DNA of 42,553 nt from an uncultured Helcococcus sp. GTDB lineage: Bacteria; Bacillota; Clostridia; Tissierellales; Peptoniphilaceae. The notes beneath the pieces are model-generated. The model was not told where the DNA came from, ran no database searches, and saw only the letters and a program-made list of their open reading frames with translations. Position numbers and translations under genes: made by a program. Position 1 is the first letter of the stretch. Each line of letters begins with the position of its first letter. Shown in pieces: positions 41,514 through 42,553 of this stretch. The stretch spans positions 1 through 42,553 of the forward strand of contig NZ_CAMPYN010000003.1 of NCBI RefSeq assembly GCF_946998255.1, in the 5' to 3' direction.

Positions 41514-42553
41514 TTAAACTTTTAATTTTTTGTCACCATTATAAACTTCATCTATGATTGCTGATCCTATACAAACTTCCCCATCATAAAAGACAGCCGC
41601 TTGACCAGGAGTAACTGATTTTATATGGTCATAGATCACTTCTACATTTCCATCATCTAAAAACTTCACCTTTACAGGAATATCTTTCTGTCTATATCTA
41701 AATTTGGCTTGGGCTTCAAATTCTTTTTTATCAAAATCTTTTAATGAACTAGCAAAGTTTGAAGCTATCAACCTGTTTGAATATAAAAGCTCATTTGTTG
41801 AACCTTGACAAACTAAAAGTTGATTTTTTTCTAAATCCTTACCACATACAAACCAAGCTTCTCCATCACCACCTATACCTAGACCCTTTCTTTGGCCAAT
41901 AGTATGGTACATAAGTCCATGGTGTTTACCCATTACTTTACCTGTTTCTACATCAACCATTTCTCCTGGTTGAGCAGGTAGGTAGTTTGATAAGAATTCA
42001 TTGAAGTTTCTTTCACCTATAAAGCATATACCTGTAGAATCCTTCTTTTTAGCTGTTGCCAAATTATTTTCTTCTGCAATTTTTCTTACTTCAGATTTTT
42101 GTAATTCTCCTACAGGAAACATTACATCCTTTATTTGATCTTGGCTCAATTGGGATAAGAAGTAGGTTTGGTCCTTATTGTTGTCAAGACCTCTTAGCAT
42201 TTCAACAGATCCGTCTTCATTTCTTCTAATCCTTGCATAGTGCCCAGTAGCTAAATAATCAGCTCCCAAGTCTTTTGCGAAGTTTAAAAAGGCTTTGAAC
42301 TTGATTTCCTTGTTACACATGATATCAGGATTTGGTGTTCTGCCTTTTTTATATTCGTCTAAAAAGTACGAGAATACCCTGTCATAGTATTCTTCTTCAA
42401 AATTTATTGAATAGATTGGTATGCCAATTTCTTCTGCAACAGCAGCCGCATCCTTGTAGTCTTCCTCTGCTGTACAAAATCCTTGGTCATTGGTGTCATC
42501 CCAGTTTTTCATAAAGACACCAACAACATCATAACCTTGGTCTTTTAAAAGAA
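41514..42553 (-). CDS. mnmA: tRNA-specific 2-thiouridylase MnmA, partial (N-terminus beyond window)
   Basis: Adds sulfur at U34 in tRNA-Lys, -Glu and -Gln. The frame is open to the right edge; the first residues seen are LLKDQGYDVVGVFMKNWDD, so about 18-20 residues, including the PP-loop SGGVDS, are missing. The ATG at 42512 inside MKNW is internal. Both catalytic cysteines are present: in TPNPDIMCNKEIKF and in DSTGICFIGERNF. The C-terminal barrel with TPGQAAVFYDGE is complete. The gene ends in the bidirectional terminator. Confidence 0.96.
   Translation of the reverse strand, partial: LLKDQGYDVVGVFMKNWDDTNDQGFCTAEEDYKDAAAVAEEIGIPIYSINFEEEYYDRVFSYFLDEYKKGRTPNPDIMCNKEIKFKAFLNFAKDLGADYLATGHYARIRRNEDGSVEMLRGLDNNKDQTYFLSQLSQDQIKDVMFPVGELQKSEVRKIAEENNLATAKKKDSTGICFIGERNFNEFLSNYLPAQPGEMVDVETGKVMGKHHGLMYHTIGQRKGLGIGGDGEAWFVCGKDLEKNQLLVCQGSTNELLYSNRLIASNFASSLKDFDKKEFEAQAKFRYRQKDIPVKVKFLDDGNVEVIYDHIKSVTPGQAAVFYDGEVCIGSAIIDEVYNGDKKLKV

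Noticed and set aside
1..42553. CRISPR arrays, insertion sequences, prophage genes or attachment sites
   Set aside because: No regularly spaced repeats, transposase, integrase or phage structural genes were seen; the intergenic spaces are short and explained by promoters, leaders and terminators.

Overview
The window is a gene-dense, AT-rich chromosomal segment of a low-GC Gram-positive anaerobe. Protein content (DnaE with a PHP domain, FtsEX with a PcsB-type murein hydrolase, NdoA, Fhs, Bacillus-type long pyruvate kinase) and the general look of the proteins suggest a Tissierellia/Peptoniphilaceae coccus (Anaerococcus, Finegoldia or Peptoniphilus type). The genus is a guess from memory. All genes except one small ORF (40963-41469) lie on the minus strand. 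I see no tRNA, rRNA, CRISPR array, insertion sequence or phage gene, and no gene-free stretch over 300 bases.

Layout, left to right (transcription runs right to left except where noted): rpoC (partial) and rpoB with their own promoter (1-6285); ctpA-uvrB-uvrA (6403-12467); ftsE-ftsX-PcsB-like M23 hydrolase (12505-15623); fhs (15661-17304); tadA-dnaE-pfkA-pyk (17342-24075); metK under a SAM-I riboswitch (24107-25560); queH (25561-26343); panE-like reductase and an orphan PTS EIIC-like membrane protein (26343-28490); rplJ-rplL with an L10 leader, and rpmG-secE-nusG-rplK-rplA (28598-32003); an aroK fusion, thiD and an ABC transporter (31990-36659); an acpS-nnrD fusion, alr, ndoA, metallophosphoesterase and apt (36687-40860); a plus-strand C39/papain-like gene (40963-41469); and mnmA, cut by the right edge.

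Most of this is core information processing and cell envelope biology with good regulatory signals: a complete SAM-I riboswitch plus terminator on metK, an L10 leader with terminator on rplJL, near-consensus promoters with 17-base spacers before rpoB, metK, rplJ and rpmG, and clear intrinsic terminators between units. Several promoters are packed so tightly that the -35 box abuts the preceding stop codon or lies within the preceding terminator.

The unusual parts are these. (1) A shikimate kinase carries a long N-terminal extension that reads as a chorismate-mutase-like helix region followed by a degenerate shikimate-dehydrogenase-like domain without a recognisable NADP loop. (2) Holo-ACP synthase is fused to NAD(P)H-hydrate dehydratase, with AcpS in the place normally held by the NnrE epimerase. 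(3) The NdoA/MazF toxin follows alr directly with no antitoxin gene between them. (4) rpoBC is separated from rplKAJL by about 22 kb of unrelated genes. (5) The one plus-strand gene has a Cys/His/Asp arrangement like a C39 or papain-fold peptidase. None of these is a wholly new defence or mobile system; the domain fusions are the best leads.
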